NCBI GenBank assembly: GCA_958510875.1
Contig: OY294067.1
Span: 143,506,046 to 143,570,045, forward strand
DNA from: Endomychus coccineus
Taxonomy: Eukaryota > Arthropoda > Insecta > Coleoptera > Endomychidae
Reading direction: 5' to 3'
DNA: 64,000 nucleotides
The position numbers were made by a program, and so were the translations under genes. Within the stretch, counting starts at the first letter, position 1. Each line of letters starts with the position of its first letter. Positions 22,961-36,149 of the stretch are shown here, one piece after another. The notes beneath the pieces were generated by a model. It worked only from the letters and a program-made list of their open reading frames with translations, was not told the DNA's origin and ran no database searches.

Positions 22961-23765
22961 TGTGCGTTCGTTGTATAATTTTCTTAGAAATTCTCATCTG
23001 TTTTCATATTGTTAGCTAAATTTCACCTATATTCGTATAGAATTCATTGAAGACATTACATATCTCTATTTTTCCCTTTGTTATTTAATCTTTATCCCTA
23101 TTTCCTCAATAGAGGACTGATTATTTGATTCATTTCTCAATTCTTCGATTGTGTTCCATAGAGATCTATTATTAGATCCTTTAACTATTTTTTTTGTAAT
23201 ATGAATTTTTCACTTCATGTATTTCTGTATTCTATCCATTCCTGTAGATATTATATTGCTTTTTTATGTCGCAACTTCCTGTTTTACTATATGATTTGTG
23301 TAGATTGTTTCTATTATTATTAATTTCGTTGATTGTTTTATTTTCATTGTATGATTTTCTATAACCCTAGTTATAATATTGGGAAATGTTCTTGTTGCAG
23401 GTTCTACTTCCAGTGGATCCAGCCAATTTTCACAATTTATATTTCCAATTCTTCATTTAAAGCATCATAACTTATGTATTTACTAAATAGATTTTGTTGA
23501 GCTTTGATTTATTAGTTCCTTTGAACGCTAATTGGATAGTGAGTGCAGAATGTTCCGTAATGGCAGATCTGATTATCATCGGTATTGAGGAGTCACTTAA
23601 GTTTGTTTTGTTTCTGATAAAAATATGATCGAGACAACTGCCTTCATCATTTTGATGAATTCTGGTTTTTTCGTTACTGAGTGATCGAAAACCGTATTCA
23701 TTAACTGTTGTAAATATTTATATAGATATCACCAGTTATAATTGATATGTCAGAACTGTGCGAAT

Positions 23766-24065
23766 TTATGGATAGATAAAAGTTTGGTTTTGTAATATCA
23801 ACCTGGCATATATTATTTTACATTTATGAATCATTTCGATTTTGTAGTCGTATTCAATTTTATTATTCATGTACATAATAGTACCAGAATATTGATTGAA
23901 GTTATCACCATTGTAGATATTTGAGTAACCTTTTATTTGGCATAACTCGAAATTTACTTTTCGTGTTTCTGTGAGAACGATACAGTCAAAATCTTCTGTA
24001 AATGCTTCTGAGAATACTTGGAAGGATAGTCTATTTTCATAAAAACTACGAATAATTGAGTGCAT
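23766..24065 (-). pseudogene. LINE A APE endonuclease remnant
   Basis: The 99-residue frame contains DFDCIVLTETRKVNFE, matching the catalytic 'LTET' block of APE-type LINE endonucleases, then a NGDNF..YSGTIMYM segment as expected for the conserved GGG/AIL block. The rest of the domain continues to the left in broken frames. Confidence 0.7.
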
Positions 24066-24099
24066 TAATTTGGAGTTTTTGTTTGTATCATTGATTTGA

Positions 24100-24960
24100 A
24101 AGACTTCAGAACATTCGTATTCGTTTTGAACTTCTTCAGTCCTAATATTGCTTATTTCGAATTCACGTATAAAGTTAGATTTTCATTTCAGTATATTATT
24201 TAGAATAGAGAATGATTTCGTGAATTAAATTTCCCAGTTATTTACTTGTAGGCAATTATATCTTATTATCCACCCTTATTTTTTTTGGCTATTTTATTAC
24301 CTAATGTACGTGTTTCTATTTTTTGTCCCGCTTATTTCCAGCACTTTTCAAAATTTTCCTTTGTTCAGTTGGTTCCAGGTTTTCGTTTGTGGGTTGTTTC
24401 ACGTTATCTGGTTGACTCTCAAACACTCCTGAATCTGAGTGTTCTGATCGGCTTTGCTTTCTTCATTGAGTGTGTAGAGCGTTATTTGATTTAATATTAC
24501 TTGGTTGATTTAAGTTTTATTCGATGATTTTCAGGTCTTCCTCTGTAAATGTTTCTCCATTCTTTGAAGAATATTCTTCTTGATTATTGCTCTGTAGTTT
24601 TCATCCCTGGATAATTTCATGTGTTTACGAAGAATTGTTTATTCGTCTTGTTCTTTTATCGCTCGATTTGTGTTAACAACAGTTTTTGTGCTTTTCAAGT
24701 TCACAGAGGACTGTAAATATTTCTTTCACCTTGAAATTTGACAAAAATTCCAACTTGATCGATTTGATTGTGGCTTTTCCTAATGTTTATATGTTGCTCA
24801 GGTCACTTCTTCCAATTACTATATTTAGAGATTTTTGGAATTTTTAATTAATAGATTTCAGGAGCTCTTCCGCTGTATTATTTTTTGATTCTGTTCGATG
24901 TACGATTATATTATTTTTTCGGAGGTGTTGTTCTAATTTTTCGATCTTGCTTTCAAATAC
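24100..24960 (-). pseudogene. LINE A ORF1-like remnant
   Basis: The minus-strand frame starting near 24960 reads FESKIEKLEQHLRKNNIIV, a heptad-like coiled coil followed by the RKNNIIV block seen in LINE ORF1 RNA-binding proteins. It continues leftward with Lys/Glu-rich sequence over several frames. In-frame stops are frequent. Confidence 0.6.
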
Positions 24961-24975
24961 GGTTTTCCAAATTTC

Positions 24976-27900
24976 GAATTTGATAAAGATGATGAAAGTA
25001 CAGAACTAACAACTCAATTGATGAAAATATTAAAAGCTGGCATCATCACAACTTGTTTATATCAATCATCTGCATGAATCAAACAACATATCCCTAATCA
25101 TTCAATCAAAATATTTTAGCCATCACTATAAATGATAATCTAATCACACTCCAGAATCATGAAAACAATAAATGTTAAAATACTTGTTTATCATGAACGA
25201 ATTTAGTTAGATGCAGATTATGCTGCACCCTATGCAAAGGGAATACAGATATGAGTAAGTTATGATGAATTTTAGGTAATTATCGTACTTCACTGAATAC
25301 TAATATTTTTCTTTTTTGTCGAAATGTTTTTATTGGCTCCTTTTTTGAACTTCGATGGTTTTATTGGATTCCTCGTACCATTCGCCATTTTATTATTTTG
25401 ACATCAACTATCGTTTTTTATGACGGTCATTTTATATTGATTCTTCTGAATTCATCAATATGCCACATTTTATAAATTTGATAATTTCTATTCAAAATAG
25501 CAAAAACCAAAAATGCTATAATTTGAATATCTAGTAAGATTGTGATAAGTAAACTGTCAATTGATCTGGCAAGCAGTGATTTCTCGTTGGCCTCCATAAT
25601 GAAAAATCTACAGGAATTAGGTGAAATATTCATATAATTGGAATATTTGTTCATTTTACTCCTACCAGACATCCAAAATAGCCATTTTTCATAGTATTCC
25701 AAACAAAAATGTATTTATTTATAGAATGTGTAATACTGCTGAATTCAAAATAAAATTTAAAAAAATGGCCGTCATAAGAAAAACGAAAGTTGATCTCACA
25801 AAAACGAAAATGGCTAATGTGAATAGGAATAATATGGGAATATAAGGAAAACAAAACAAACTTACCTTTAATGTATATATTAGATTTTTTAGCCCTCATT
25901 CTAACAATAGTTCTTCGTAGTTTAATCGCTTATTCTGACTCACATCATGAACAACCTCTGCAATACAAAAGTAAAATACAACTGATGATGTGGAGTGCTA
26001 GTTAGCAAGTTTAAACAGGGAAGGAATGATGACGCCTCATGCCCATCATCGTGAAGGGAGACGCGCCTCATTCATTTTCTGAATTAACATTTAATTGTCA
26101 AAAATAAATTATCCTGCAGCACATTGAATCACAATTGGGATTAATTTTGAGTATTTTGGAAATAATTGATTAAAAACCTCTCAAGAGTTATAAAATTTAA
26201 TCACCTAATATAAAAAGGAATGTTAAGGGTATGATAATATTTAGTTGTGGAAAGTAATCAAGAATGGCTTCCTACAGCAAAGATTCATTCCATGTTTCGG
26301 AGGAATTTGATTGAAATGAGGAAATTCAAAATTGGAAATATCAAACATTCGTCATATTACCTCCACAATTTGAATTTCATCGAATACATTTACGTGTAAT
26401 CGACACCTTTGAATGTGCTCCAATCAATTTATTTAACTGATTTAGTTGAACCAAACAGCAATTTTGGATTAAGGCTTCATTGAATCAATTCTGGCCTGAT
26501 CGAGTATATTGAATATAGTCAATTGAATCATTCAATTTTGAATGAATTTTTCTCTCTCAGTGCAGGCGTGTATATGTTCTGAAATATTTGAATCTCTTGA
26601 ATATTAATAGTTTAATACCTACTTATTCCTCTATTCCTGAGTTCGATTCGTGTGTTGAAGGCACAGCCTCCCCTGTCCACTCGAAGAAACCGCAACTCAT
26701 GTAAGGGCATATTTGTTCCTTCCACGAGCTACATTCCTGAACCGCCTTCTGTAGCAGATATAACCTTCGCTGTTTGTAGGAAAATGTTCACGGTATACAA
26801 TCTCTATCAAACTTTTTGAATACTCACATGGATTTCAATAGAATCTGAGTCCACCACACAAACAAGTAGCTTGAGACTACAATCAGGTTGCTCGCAATTT
26901 CTCACAATCAGTAGTATACAATTAGACTTCCTTTCAGGAATATTTTAACTTCTCTCTCTTCAAATGAGATGTTTGAATCCTTACTCCTACTCAACAGTTT
27001 GATGTTATCTGTTATCTGGTATTCATTCAGAATGTTAAACTAATCAAAACCAGATGAACCTCTAACGGTTCGTATTTCCTGAGCTTGGAAGGCGGTTTAC
27101 CCCAATATGATATATCAGAGTATAAAGTAGCGTTGACGGGCAAGGCAAAGCAATATTAGGCTTATGTGCGTTTACGTTTTTCGTTAAGTCGTTGAGTCTA
27201 ATAAAATGAAATTGAATTTTCTTTCACTTAGTTTGTCCACACTAAACCTTTTTACTTTCCGTACATGAAGTTCAAGTGGAAATAAAGTAAAAATATTATC
27301 AATTTCCAACATATTGACATGAATTGCTGAGAGATTATAACAAAACAGAGTAACGTACATACGTATCAGCGATTACATAATTTGTTCCGATTCGATGAAT
27401 AATCATTGAAGAAGGATCAGATTTGCCGAGTGTTACATCCCAAATTATGAATAAGATCAGGCATTGAATTCTCTCCTCAATGCTATAACGTGATATCGTT
27501 ACTTATATATTTGATGAAATTGGCTTCGATTCTATGTGAGTTCATAATATCAGTGAGGGTTCTAAAACAATAACTGCTGACGTTGCTGGGTAATCAAAAC
27601 TTTTCAACTTAACGAAAGTGTAAAGTGTAACCACTCTTCTGAATATTTTGAAAATGTTTATTCTAATGATCGTTATTTACCCCCAGGCAACTTATATTTG
27701 ATGATTGTTGTTTTGGAATATGAAAAACGTTCATTATAAAAACTAATAGTTGCTGATCGACAAGTTGTGTTCGTATTCCAGGGAGCGGGGAGAAAAATTG
27801 AGATCCTCCTTCCCACCCCCCCTGTTCGAAATTGACCGTCATACGTCGGTGATTTCGAACTAATTTTTGACACTTTTAGAAACTCAGATTCGGTTGTGAG

Positions 27901-28074
27901 CTCGAAGGAGCTGAGGAATGAAGTGATGAAATCTTGAAAACTATGCATATAATTTCAGACTAATTCTAGACTACCGATTGCCATTACTTCCGATTTTCTA
28001 AAAGTAGTCCTTGAAGGTTATCCCTACCCCCTGATATATCGATATATATGAAATCTTCAAAAACTATTTTCAAA
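24976..28074. other. 3.1 kb AT-rich DNA, no gene seen
   Basis: Short open frames at 25427-25899 and 27673-27948 show no recognisable motifs and overlap one another on both strands. A GC-richer patch at 27780-27830 may be part of a dispersed repeat. Upstream ADAMTS exons could lie here but I could not identify any with both splice sites and family motifs. Confidence 0.5.
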
Positions 28075-28335
28075 ACTGCTACGACAAGATGACTTGCATT
28101 TGAAAAAAAAACAAATGCCTGTTCTTCAAAGCGAGAATCGGATACTTGGGCCATATCATTGGCGTAAATGACGTCAGAAGGTCACCAGAGAGAATAAAAG
28201 CAATCACGTTCAACCAATGCAGAAGAGTTCTGACAATTTTTGGGCATGTTCACATACCTACTATTCGAAATTTCTCCCAGACTATTCGACAACGTTATAC
28301 CCACTCCGTCAGTTATTAAGCAGAGATTATCGTTC
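28075..28335 (+). pseudogene. Gypsy RT thumb/RNase H boundary scrap
   Basis: Two frames together give the familiar gypsy segment: IGYLGHIIGV..ERIKAIT, then FLGM, then TYYSKFLPDYSTTLYPLRQLL (shifted frame). This is the end of the RT domain just before RNase H. Nothing else of the element is visible. Confidence 0.65.
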
Positions 28336-28439
28336 CAATCGGAGCCTACATGCGAATCATCTTCCTTGATTCTGAATTCTGATGTGATGATCATGTGCAA
28401 AATGGAGTTTTTGACGATGAGTTTCCAAATATTGGGAAG

Positions 28440-30030
28440 GTAATATCCTGAGTTACGGTTTAGATTATTTGATGTTCTAGAATTTGTATTGTTTCAAGAA
28501 TGTCTCACTGATAGAAGTTTGTGGCTCAGACTAGGTAGGATTTTAGTATTTTCAAGAATGATCAGTGTCAAACTTAGGTTTCGCAAGTGCCGATCTACTG
28601 GTGTCACGAAGCATTGTACAGCGCTCATGTTCTTCCGCTTGCGTTACCCCCTACGATATGTTTCATCAATGTAGACTTCACCGCAAGAACAGGGGATGCG
28701 ACAAAAATCTTCTAAATGAAGATGAGGAAGAGGATCTTCGATAGGTTTGTGAAACTGAGATAGGTTTGAGAGTGTGGGAAAGGCGAGTAGAGATATTATG
28801 CTTCTTAATGGTTTTGTAAATTTGTTCTATCATGGTTGGAGGAATTATTTGATAAGACAGATGGGAGGTGTTTCAATTCTGATTTCAGAGATTGGGGTTT
28901 GAATAAGTCAACAGCTCTTTGGACCAAGGAGTTCATGACAGATTGTTCCAATGGTGGGAAAGGCCATTGGGGTATCTATCCGTTTGAGTGGGGTTTCGAT
29001 ACACAGAATGTCCCGTCAGTCTGTCGACTGACTAATACATCTAGGAATGTAGAAACAGGAGGGAACCTTCCGATTCAACTTCTATGGCGAGAGGGATATT
29101 GAGATTTATTGAATTTAAATGATTAAAAGATTCGATCAAGATATTACCTATGACCGATGGAAGTGGAAGACCCTTGGCAACTCCTGAGGACTTCTCGTGA
29201 AAGTTGCCATTGTACAGAAAATATGTGGAAGATGGACAGAAAACAATTAATGGGAGTGAGTTCATCGAACTGTTTTTGGCGGGTAACACTTGAGAAATTG
29301 TGAGGAGGGTGTCTGGAATGAGGATATAGGTAAAGAGTGATCCGACGTCGGAGCAGACGATCAAATCTTCAGGGTCAACTTTTAAGGTTCATAGTTCTCC
29401 AACGAAATGGAATAAATTCACGATGAAACTGTTGCAATTACCTACAAGAAGATTGAGGATAGATCAGAGATATCTAGAGAGTTTATGAGTAGGAGATGCA
29501 TTAGTGCTTACAATTGGTCTCAGGAGAACTGAGGGTTCATTAGTTTGATGCAAACCATATAATCGGAGACTTCGTGAACAATGAGATATAAAAAAACAGG
29601 AGATCAAGAAGAGAAGAATAACGAATGACTTATGGTGAAACTGAACGTTCTATACAGGGGTGAGACTTTTGGTTGGAGCTTACAGAAATCAATTTGGAGG
29701 ATTTGGTCTTGATTATCTGAGCGGTTCATAACATAAACATAACATCCCTTCATTAATTATCTTTGAGAATAGATTTGAATGAATTAAGAGCTTGGATAAA
29801 AGCTTTAGGGGAATTTGATTCATGAATTTGGGATTGACGAACGATTTTTGAAACAAATTTAATGTGCTGTGGGATGAGGAACCTCATGTAGGGGGCTACC
29901 ATAGCAGGAAAAGTGGATATCGTTGGAATATTTTTGTAGGAGAAAACGAAATTAGGACCTTTAGATAAAACTGATTGTTCGACTTCGTCAAGGGTATTTG
30001 CAGATAATGCCTTACAATGATCAAATATAG
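28440..30030 (-). mobile_element. Penelope-like element (PLE), decayed
   Basis: On the minus strand from about 30025: an N-terminal region containing LSKGPNFVFSYKNIP (the conserved block ahead of PLE reverse transcriptase), the RT core, a linker and a GIY-YIG endonuclease. The order matches Penelope-like elements. Multiple stops and frameshifts. The 3' end near 28440 is approximate, and no long terminal duplication was seen. Confidence 0.8.
28480..30030 (-). pseudogene. PLE reverse transcriptase and GIY-YIG endonuclease remnant
   Basis: The RT block at 29041-29364 reads IVCSDVGSLFTYI (catalytic D block of PLE RT), then STYFLYNGNFHEKSSGVAKG and GLPLPSVIGNILIE. The C-terminal part, in other frames, gives a YIPQWPFPPLEQSVMNSLVQ-type linker (about 28850-28990) and the endonuclease IPCSCGEVYIDETYRR block near 28640-28690, where the GIY-YIG Tyr/Arg positions are recognisable. 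This protein would copy the element's RNA from a nick. Clearly inactive because of several breaks. Confidence 0.8.
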
Positions 30031-30408
30031 GTAATGCGATATATTATTATTATTTCATTATTTGATAATGAAATATTATAATATCAAGAACTCGAGTTAG
30101 GTTATATTGACGTGACGGCTGTTCATGGTAACTGACATAAAATAATGAATGCTAATTCTGCTCAAAAAATTTCATTTATTTCATATGCCTATTCATTAAC
30201 AATGTGTATGTTATCATTCGCCGGCACAACTGTACACATTTTTTACGATGAATTTTGAATTTTACATCCCTTATACACCTTAATTTGTAGCCTCTACCTT
30301 GTGTTGCGTCTATTGAATTCCCATATTTAACTACCATAGTCCTCAGCAGCACTGATTGATATGATATTCCTCTTACATTCGCAAAATAGAATTGGTATTT
30401 ATTTCCAG
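30031..30408. other. Intergenic or intronic, no gene seen
   Basis: AT-rich sequence up to the splice acceptor of the first recognised ADAMTS exon. Probably intron if the gene continues upstream. Confidence 0.4.
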
Positions 30409-30533
30409 ATGAGCCTTGTGTTCTTTACTGTGAAAACAGCGAGTACGTAATTCATAAGCTGGAGCCACGAGCAAAGGATGGTACTCCATGTAAAGCAGGT
30501 TCAAAAAACATGTGTGTAGCTGGCGTATGTACC
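30409..30533 (+). CDS. ADAMTS-like metalloprotease, exon in Cys-rich domain
   Basis: Exon of a secreted ADAMTS-type metalloprotease, which cleaves extracellular-matrix proteins. The exon is bounded by an acceptor TTTCCAG (ends 30408) and a donor GTAAGT (30534). In the frame with one base from the previous exon it encodes 41 codons with EPCVLYCENSEYVIHKL, then AKDGTPC and MCVAGVC. These are the Cys-rich domain signatures of ADAMTS ahead of the 'vGCD' segment. It ends in phase 0, matching the next exon. The catalytic, disintegrin and first TSP1 exons are not visible in this window to the left and may lie upstream or be missing. Confidence 0.85.
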
Positions 30534-33147
30534 GTAAGTTCCATTTATATTCACATGATATTTTTAGAATGCAAGTATTATTTTGTATTCGCACAGACGA
30601 CTCAACTGATTTCAATGTACCATTGTTAAGGAAAACTAGTGATCGAGCTTCGTCAGTTACTTAATATTATTGGAATTTTGTGAGGTGAACATAGATAATA
30701 AAGGAGATAGATGTATGCTGAATTATGCATCTTGTGGTCTGATGTCCGCGCTATTCCTATGGCTCGGCGCGTCCTAAAAAGTGGAACTATTAATTACTCC
30801 AAGCAAATTAGACGAAAAAAGCTCATTTCACAGACCTCTCTGTAGGGCGGGATTTTTTGATAGAAAAATGTGGGCTTAGACATTCAGAAACCAATGTCAC
30901 TGACGCGCAGACTGGCACGGGGGTGCGTTGTGATATATAGATATACATGTATATATATGATTTATAGCCAATATCCCTAAAATCAAGCAATGTATTAAAA
31001 AAAGTTTCGGATAAAAGTTGTAGGAAATAAGAATTCCTACAAAAAATCATGCATAAAATTTTTATTTCACGAGCGGTTTCCGCGTAGAATGCGTTAAAAA
31101 ATTTTTTGCGTTTTCTTCAAAAAATTCTTATATAAAAGTTATTCAAAATGTATTTTCCTTCAAAACGAACGTTATTAGAAAAGTCAGATTTCCCACGGAA
31201 AATTGGGAAATCGTATTTAGGCATATTTTTCGCAATTAGTCAATAATTTGGCAGACAGTACGCCTTAGAGAAGAAATGTGGCACCTCGTTGATGTGTCCA
31301 GGGATATAACTGAGTATAGAGAATGAAAATTGTGGAAAATTCTTGGGAAATCATAGAATTTTCACTTTCATATCAGTGTCAAACGTGTCCTTTTCCAGGT
31401 TTTCGTAGGTGTAGATTACAAATTTTACATCTGTTTTTTTAAAAGATTGTAAATTCTATATTTTTCTTATTTAATTTTTTCTCTTTCTCTTTTGAATTCA
31501 GAACGCTTATTATAGATGACAATTTTTTTAATTCCGATCACATTAATATATTATCATTATTACATTATTAATATATTTATTATTATTGATTTATTAATAT
31601 TCATTATACTAATATTATTATAATTATTATTATTATTATTTTTATTATTATGACATTTTTTTTTATTACATCATGTATGTCTATCCAAAATCTAAACAGT
31701 TATTGTTTTGAGTATTCCTTCTCCAACATCTTACGCGTGGAAGGCATTACGTTGTCATGGATAAACCCCCACGCTCTGGATACTCACCTGTTCATATATT
31801 GAGAGACTAACAGTTGAGCTATCTAGATTTCCTGTTACTTACAATGTGCATGAGAATGTACAGTTATGAACAAACATCAATAATTATTGTTGGATCACAC
31901 GAGGACGTATGATCCCCCCGGACAAAGAAGGTGTACTGAAACCCGGGAGATGTGCAGTTTTGTTCAGCATGACATAACAATAAGGTTTTGAACTGGACAA
32001 AATACCCACACCAGCTGCTTGTTATAATTGACACCTATCACACAACATTTTATTACAATAATGTCAGTTAGCAGGGGACTCCAATTCCATAGAAATAGTT
32101 AGTGCACATTCTAAAATACACATTGCATCAGAGATAACAAACAATTCCCGTTTGATGTTACAGATGATATTGGAGTTGGAGTGTTCAAGCTGAACCTCAA
32201 CTCTCATCAATCAAGTTACAATGCAATTCAACAATGAGTTCAATATATAGAGCAGCAAAGATTATAAATTCATGCATCAGACTCGTTTCTAAGGTGAAGC
32301 CAATATAACAAAGAGCCGGTATTGAGGATATTCATGCTCTAAGCACTATCAATCATTTTAACTCACCGTGATCGAACATTCGTTCGATGTAGACGGGCGA
32401 AAAGCGGTAGAATAAACTAATTGAAATCTATTGGGGAGGAAGTATTCCTGTAAGTAATAATTGGTGTTCTTGTGATCTTTAATAATATCGAAGAATCATC
32501 GATTCATGTTGCATGATACGGAACAGTTTATCTTGATGAAGATGATGATAGTCTTGGCCATTTGAGTGAACTGAATTTCTCAAATTGTGAACAAAATTTA
32601 TGCATCCGTTACTGCAGATGATATAGGTGTATTGGTTTTATTTTTTTTATCTCCGATAAAAGTCAGGTAACTTCTTCATATTTTCGAATAACCCGTTCGA
32701 TGCTTTCTATAATTACGAAATATTACGATTCTATTATCAAAATCAAGATAATTCCTCAGTATAAAAACACTGAATAACTTACTGTTGTTTGCTCATTTTC
32801 CCATGCGCACATCATCATCGTACTATCTTTGATACTACCTACTTCGTACTACTGTTTGAGAGATTATGAAACTATAATGTGATCTTTAGAATCGAGAATT
32901 ACTCAATGGTGGGAGTGAGAGTGATACATTCCTAGGTCTCGGGTTTATTCAATTCTGTTTAAAATCTGAGCAAACTTTCCAAATAAGAGTCTCGAAAAGG
33001 TTTCTTGCATTCTCAGTAATGAAAGATCCAGGTTCAATAGTTGAACAATCAAACTGCTTATTTGATGTATTGCGCTGGTTCCATAAAGTAATGCCTGTGG
33101 GTAATTTACAAAAATTATTGTTATGTCTTTATAATCATGATTTTCAG
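30534..33147 (+). other. ADAMTS intron, repeat-bearing
   Basis: 2.6 kb intron between phase-0 exons. It contains a dispersed GC-mixed repeat at about 30720-31140 and an (ATT)n-rich low-complexity block at about 31550-31670. No other gene seen. Confidence 0.7.
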
Positions 33148-33265
33148 AGAGTCGGTTGCGACGGGCTATTAAATTCTGATGCAGTAGAAGATATTTGTGG
33201 AATATGTAACGGTGACGGAACGCAATGTAAAATCTTGGAGAACGTCTACACAAGTGTTGGCCACG
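33148..33265 (+). CDS. ADAMTS-like metalloprotease, Cys-rich/spacer junction exon
   Basis: Exon of 118 bases between acceptor TTTTCAG and donor GTAAGT (33266). It starts in phase 0 with RVGCDGLLNS and continues EDICGICNGDGTQCK, the highly conserved 'vGCD..l.S....D.CGvCgGd...C' block that closes the ADAMTS cysteine-rich domain. It ends in phase 1, which the following exon at 34826 completes. All Cys positions expected for this block are present, suggesting the host gene is under selection and not a relic. Confidence 0.9.
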
Positions 33266-34825
33266 GTAAGTTTTCCGTGTACATTCCACAAGGAGAATAT
33301 CCTTGTGGAATATAATCTATGTCGCCAACTTTACCTACTGGTTCATGTTACCTCATCATTCCAATATACGTTCATTCGATGTAATTAAATCACTATCCTT
33401 CAAATGAATATAGTTCACAGTGTGAGTCTAGAGAAATACATCACCAAACTTCAAGAGCATATTGTACACAAGAAAATCAATAGAAAACTCTACTCCAATG
33501 TATTTAACATGATACAGTGGAAATTCATGATTATATCTTTTACTTTAAAAATTTACATGAGCTTCCCATTAAGTAACAATTCAATTGAAGAAAAAAATCT
33601 CATACTATCATTCAATTACCATTTGTTTCCAAGTCATTACAAAATTTAGAAGCGGTCTGGAGCTCTTGTAATAAAAAAATTCTCGTTCTTTTGTATGATA
33701 TTTATCTTACTCCTTTTGAGTGTTCATGGCGTAAGAATTCCATTCAGACTCGGCAAAATTTGGATTTCAGGACTTGCTTCTTCTCTGGACAACCATGCAA
33801 CATAATTTTTCTTTGATATTTCTACTGATTTTTATGAATACTGAGAGAAAACATTGGAATAAAAACAATCTTGTTTCGAGTTGAGAATCATTATCGATCA
33901 GATTTCTATATTTTCTTGAAGCGAAATTACAGTATTAGGAATAGTAGAAATTGACATCAAGCACTCACTAGCTTCATATTCACAATTATAACTTCATTTG
34001 CTGCACAGAAGAAGGAGAATGAGCTCTGAGACCAAAAACAGAATTAAGTCGTCTGGCTTATTCAATAACCATCTACTGAAACTATTGTTGACTAGCTCTG
34101 TGAGAGCGTTCTAATGAAGTGTTGCTGTGAAGCTGTGAATTGAGTACATAATATGTGATATTGGAAATATAGTTTCTCAAGAAATTAACTCTAGGCTCAT
34201 TAAAAATGGTAGAAATAATATTCTTTCTGAAAAAATTGGAACCTCTTCTAACATATGTTTCCTCTCAACTATACTATTATTGAATTATTATTCAAATGTT
34301 TCATGCCAGAGAACTCCCTTTGGTCTATATTGATATTCTAACTCCACCATGCAGATTATTCAGGATAAGGATTATAATTTTGGGTTGATAAGAGATATGA
34401 AACATGAGTATAGTTTTTTGTATCATCAACTATTTGTGGATTGTAGTTCGATAATTTTAATATATCCCATTGATGAATTAATAGCATAAAGATCTACCTC
34501 CGTGCCTCTTACAACGATTCTGGCTGTTGTTGACACTTCACATCATTGAAATACGGAATTTCCAATTTCCTTCAACATCGTTATTTACAGGTCTATCCTA
34601 TGTTTGAACCAGTTGTAACAGCATAATATTATTCTCATATTGTCGATTATTCATTTGTACTTGTATCATATCGTTTCTAATCTGAAATCAAAGATACACT
34701 GTAATAATTTGCGTGGTCAGAGATATCGCTGACTAATACCAGTATTACCTATTTGAACTTGTTATTGTCATCATCACTGCTGATGATTAAGTCAATATTA
34801 AACTAGAATTGAAACTTCATTTCAG
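33266..34825 (+). other. ADAMTS intron
   Basis: 1.56 kb, AT-rich, phase 1. Open frames at 33404-33649 and elsewhere are random. No repeat recognised. Confidence 0.7.
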
Positions 34826-35067
34826 ATTACACCAAAGTGGTAACTTTCCCTGCAGGATCCAGAAACATTTTTGTTGAAGAACTGGGTCCATCTTCGAATA
34901 CTCTTGCCGTTTCTGATAAATCTGAAAAACAATTCTATCTGAATCCTAATCAGTACGTATTCATTCATCACATTCAATCAACTTATAACAGTAAACATTC
35001 TCCAAATAACAGTAGGTACTCTCTACATAATCCCCACTATGCAGTATATGACAATCGTCAGCCTAAT
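34826..35067 (+). CDS. ADAMTS-like metalloprotease, spacer-domain exon
   Basis: Exon of 242 bases after acceptor CATTTCAG. The first codon is completed from the previous exon and gives DYTKVVTFPAGSRNIFVEE, the start of the ADAMTS spacer domain ('vv.iPaGa.nI.v.e'), then SSNTLAVSD and QFYLNPNQY. A GTGAGT donor follows at 35068 in phase 0. Alternatively the frame runs on to a TGA at 35137. The second half (Ser/Asn/His/Tyr-rich) is not typical of the spacer, so the true exon end could be earlier. Confidence 0.82.
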
Positions 35068-35819
35068 GTGAGTAGACAAAATAGAATTATAATGGTTTGC
35101 TCAAGAGATGTAGGTATTGTGAATTATATCTGTTGCTGAACATTAACATGTTCGTCTCTGGGATAAATATCGGTGAGTCATGAAATCGAGAAGAATCTCA
35201 TTCAGATGATCAGTATTCGATTCTTCGAATGAAAGCATTTGGTGGACAATTCGCTGTGAGAGATATATAGTTATTATAATATTTCAATTTTAAATTTCAA
35301 TTTTATTTGTTTATAATAACACAGTACAAAGATATACAGTATTTTATCAAACTAGTCCGTTACAATAAAAAAATTCAAAATCAATTCAATTAAGAATTGA
35401 ATATATATATTAACTATTAATCAACTTCAAACTATAAGGTAACTATCATGAAACATTTACACAATTAAATATGGATATGAGAACACGAATCAAAGAACAT
35501 ACAATTTAGTATGCATAAACATTAGTACACGGATTATAAAACATTCAATTCACAATGTAAACTGGAAATTAGGCACTGAGGTACTTCTTAACAGGATAAA
35601 ATGCATGTTTCAGTGAATATGTGTATAGTAAATTTTCAATAAATGATTACCATATTTATCCACAAAATAATTATAGCAAATTATACCTCGAAAAATATGA
35701 CAATTCTGTCCAACCAATAAACGTGACAATAGTACGTGAATATTATCATTCATACGGGTTCCATATCTGTGAAATATGTTATTTGTAATGTGAGTGCGTT
35801 CCTGCTTTTTAATATTCAG

Positions 35820-35978
35820 CACCAGTTGATAGATTTACATGCATGGAAGAGTAAAAAATTGGAGTCATATAAAAAGTGGTTTGCAATGACAATTCGATCC
35901 AGCATTCGACATACATCAGACAATATTCTCCTGAGCAATGTATACCCTGCCCATATGAGAAGAAGAACCCCAGAATAG
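35820..35978 (+). CDS. Possible terminal exon of the ADAMTS-like gene
   Basis: A phase-0 open frame directly after an acceptor AATATTCAG (ends 35819) and ending in TAG at 35976. It fits in phase with the donor at 35068. The 52 codons (HQLIDLHAWKSKKLES then a basic region) match no ADAMTS domain I know. It may be a chance frame. Confidence 0.25.
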   Translation, partial: HQLIDLHAWKSKKLESYKKWFAMTIRSSIRHTSDNILLSNVYPAHMRRRTPE

Positions 35979-36149
35979 AAGACCGTGATTTAAAACGAAA
36001 TGAATGAGATCGCAGTATAACATATTCAACACTTCGGAAATACCTTGTTTCTTATCATTCTTATCATATTACATTTGCTACACGGTTTGCTCAGAATGCT
36101 GTTACATAATGCATGATATATAATCATTCCAAGGAATTCAATTTCATAC

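Larger units (their letters stand above)
21600..24975 (-). mobile_element. Jockey-like APE LINE (A), decayed
   Basis: On the minus strand, from right to left: an ORF1-like region with coiled-coil character (24100-24960), APE endonuclease (about 23320-24065) and reverse transcriptase (about 21608-22960). The order and spacing are those of jockey/CR1-type LINEs. Many stops and frameshifts. A 67 bp piece is tandemly duplicated at 21924-21991/21992-22058. Ends are not precisely defined. Confidence 0.8.

Noticed and set aside
25427..25899. Overlapping ORFs on both strands
   Set aside because: Lys/Ile/Asn-rich AT-driven frames overlapping one another, with no motifs.
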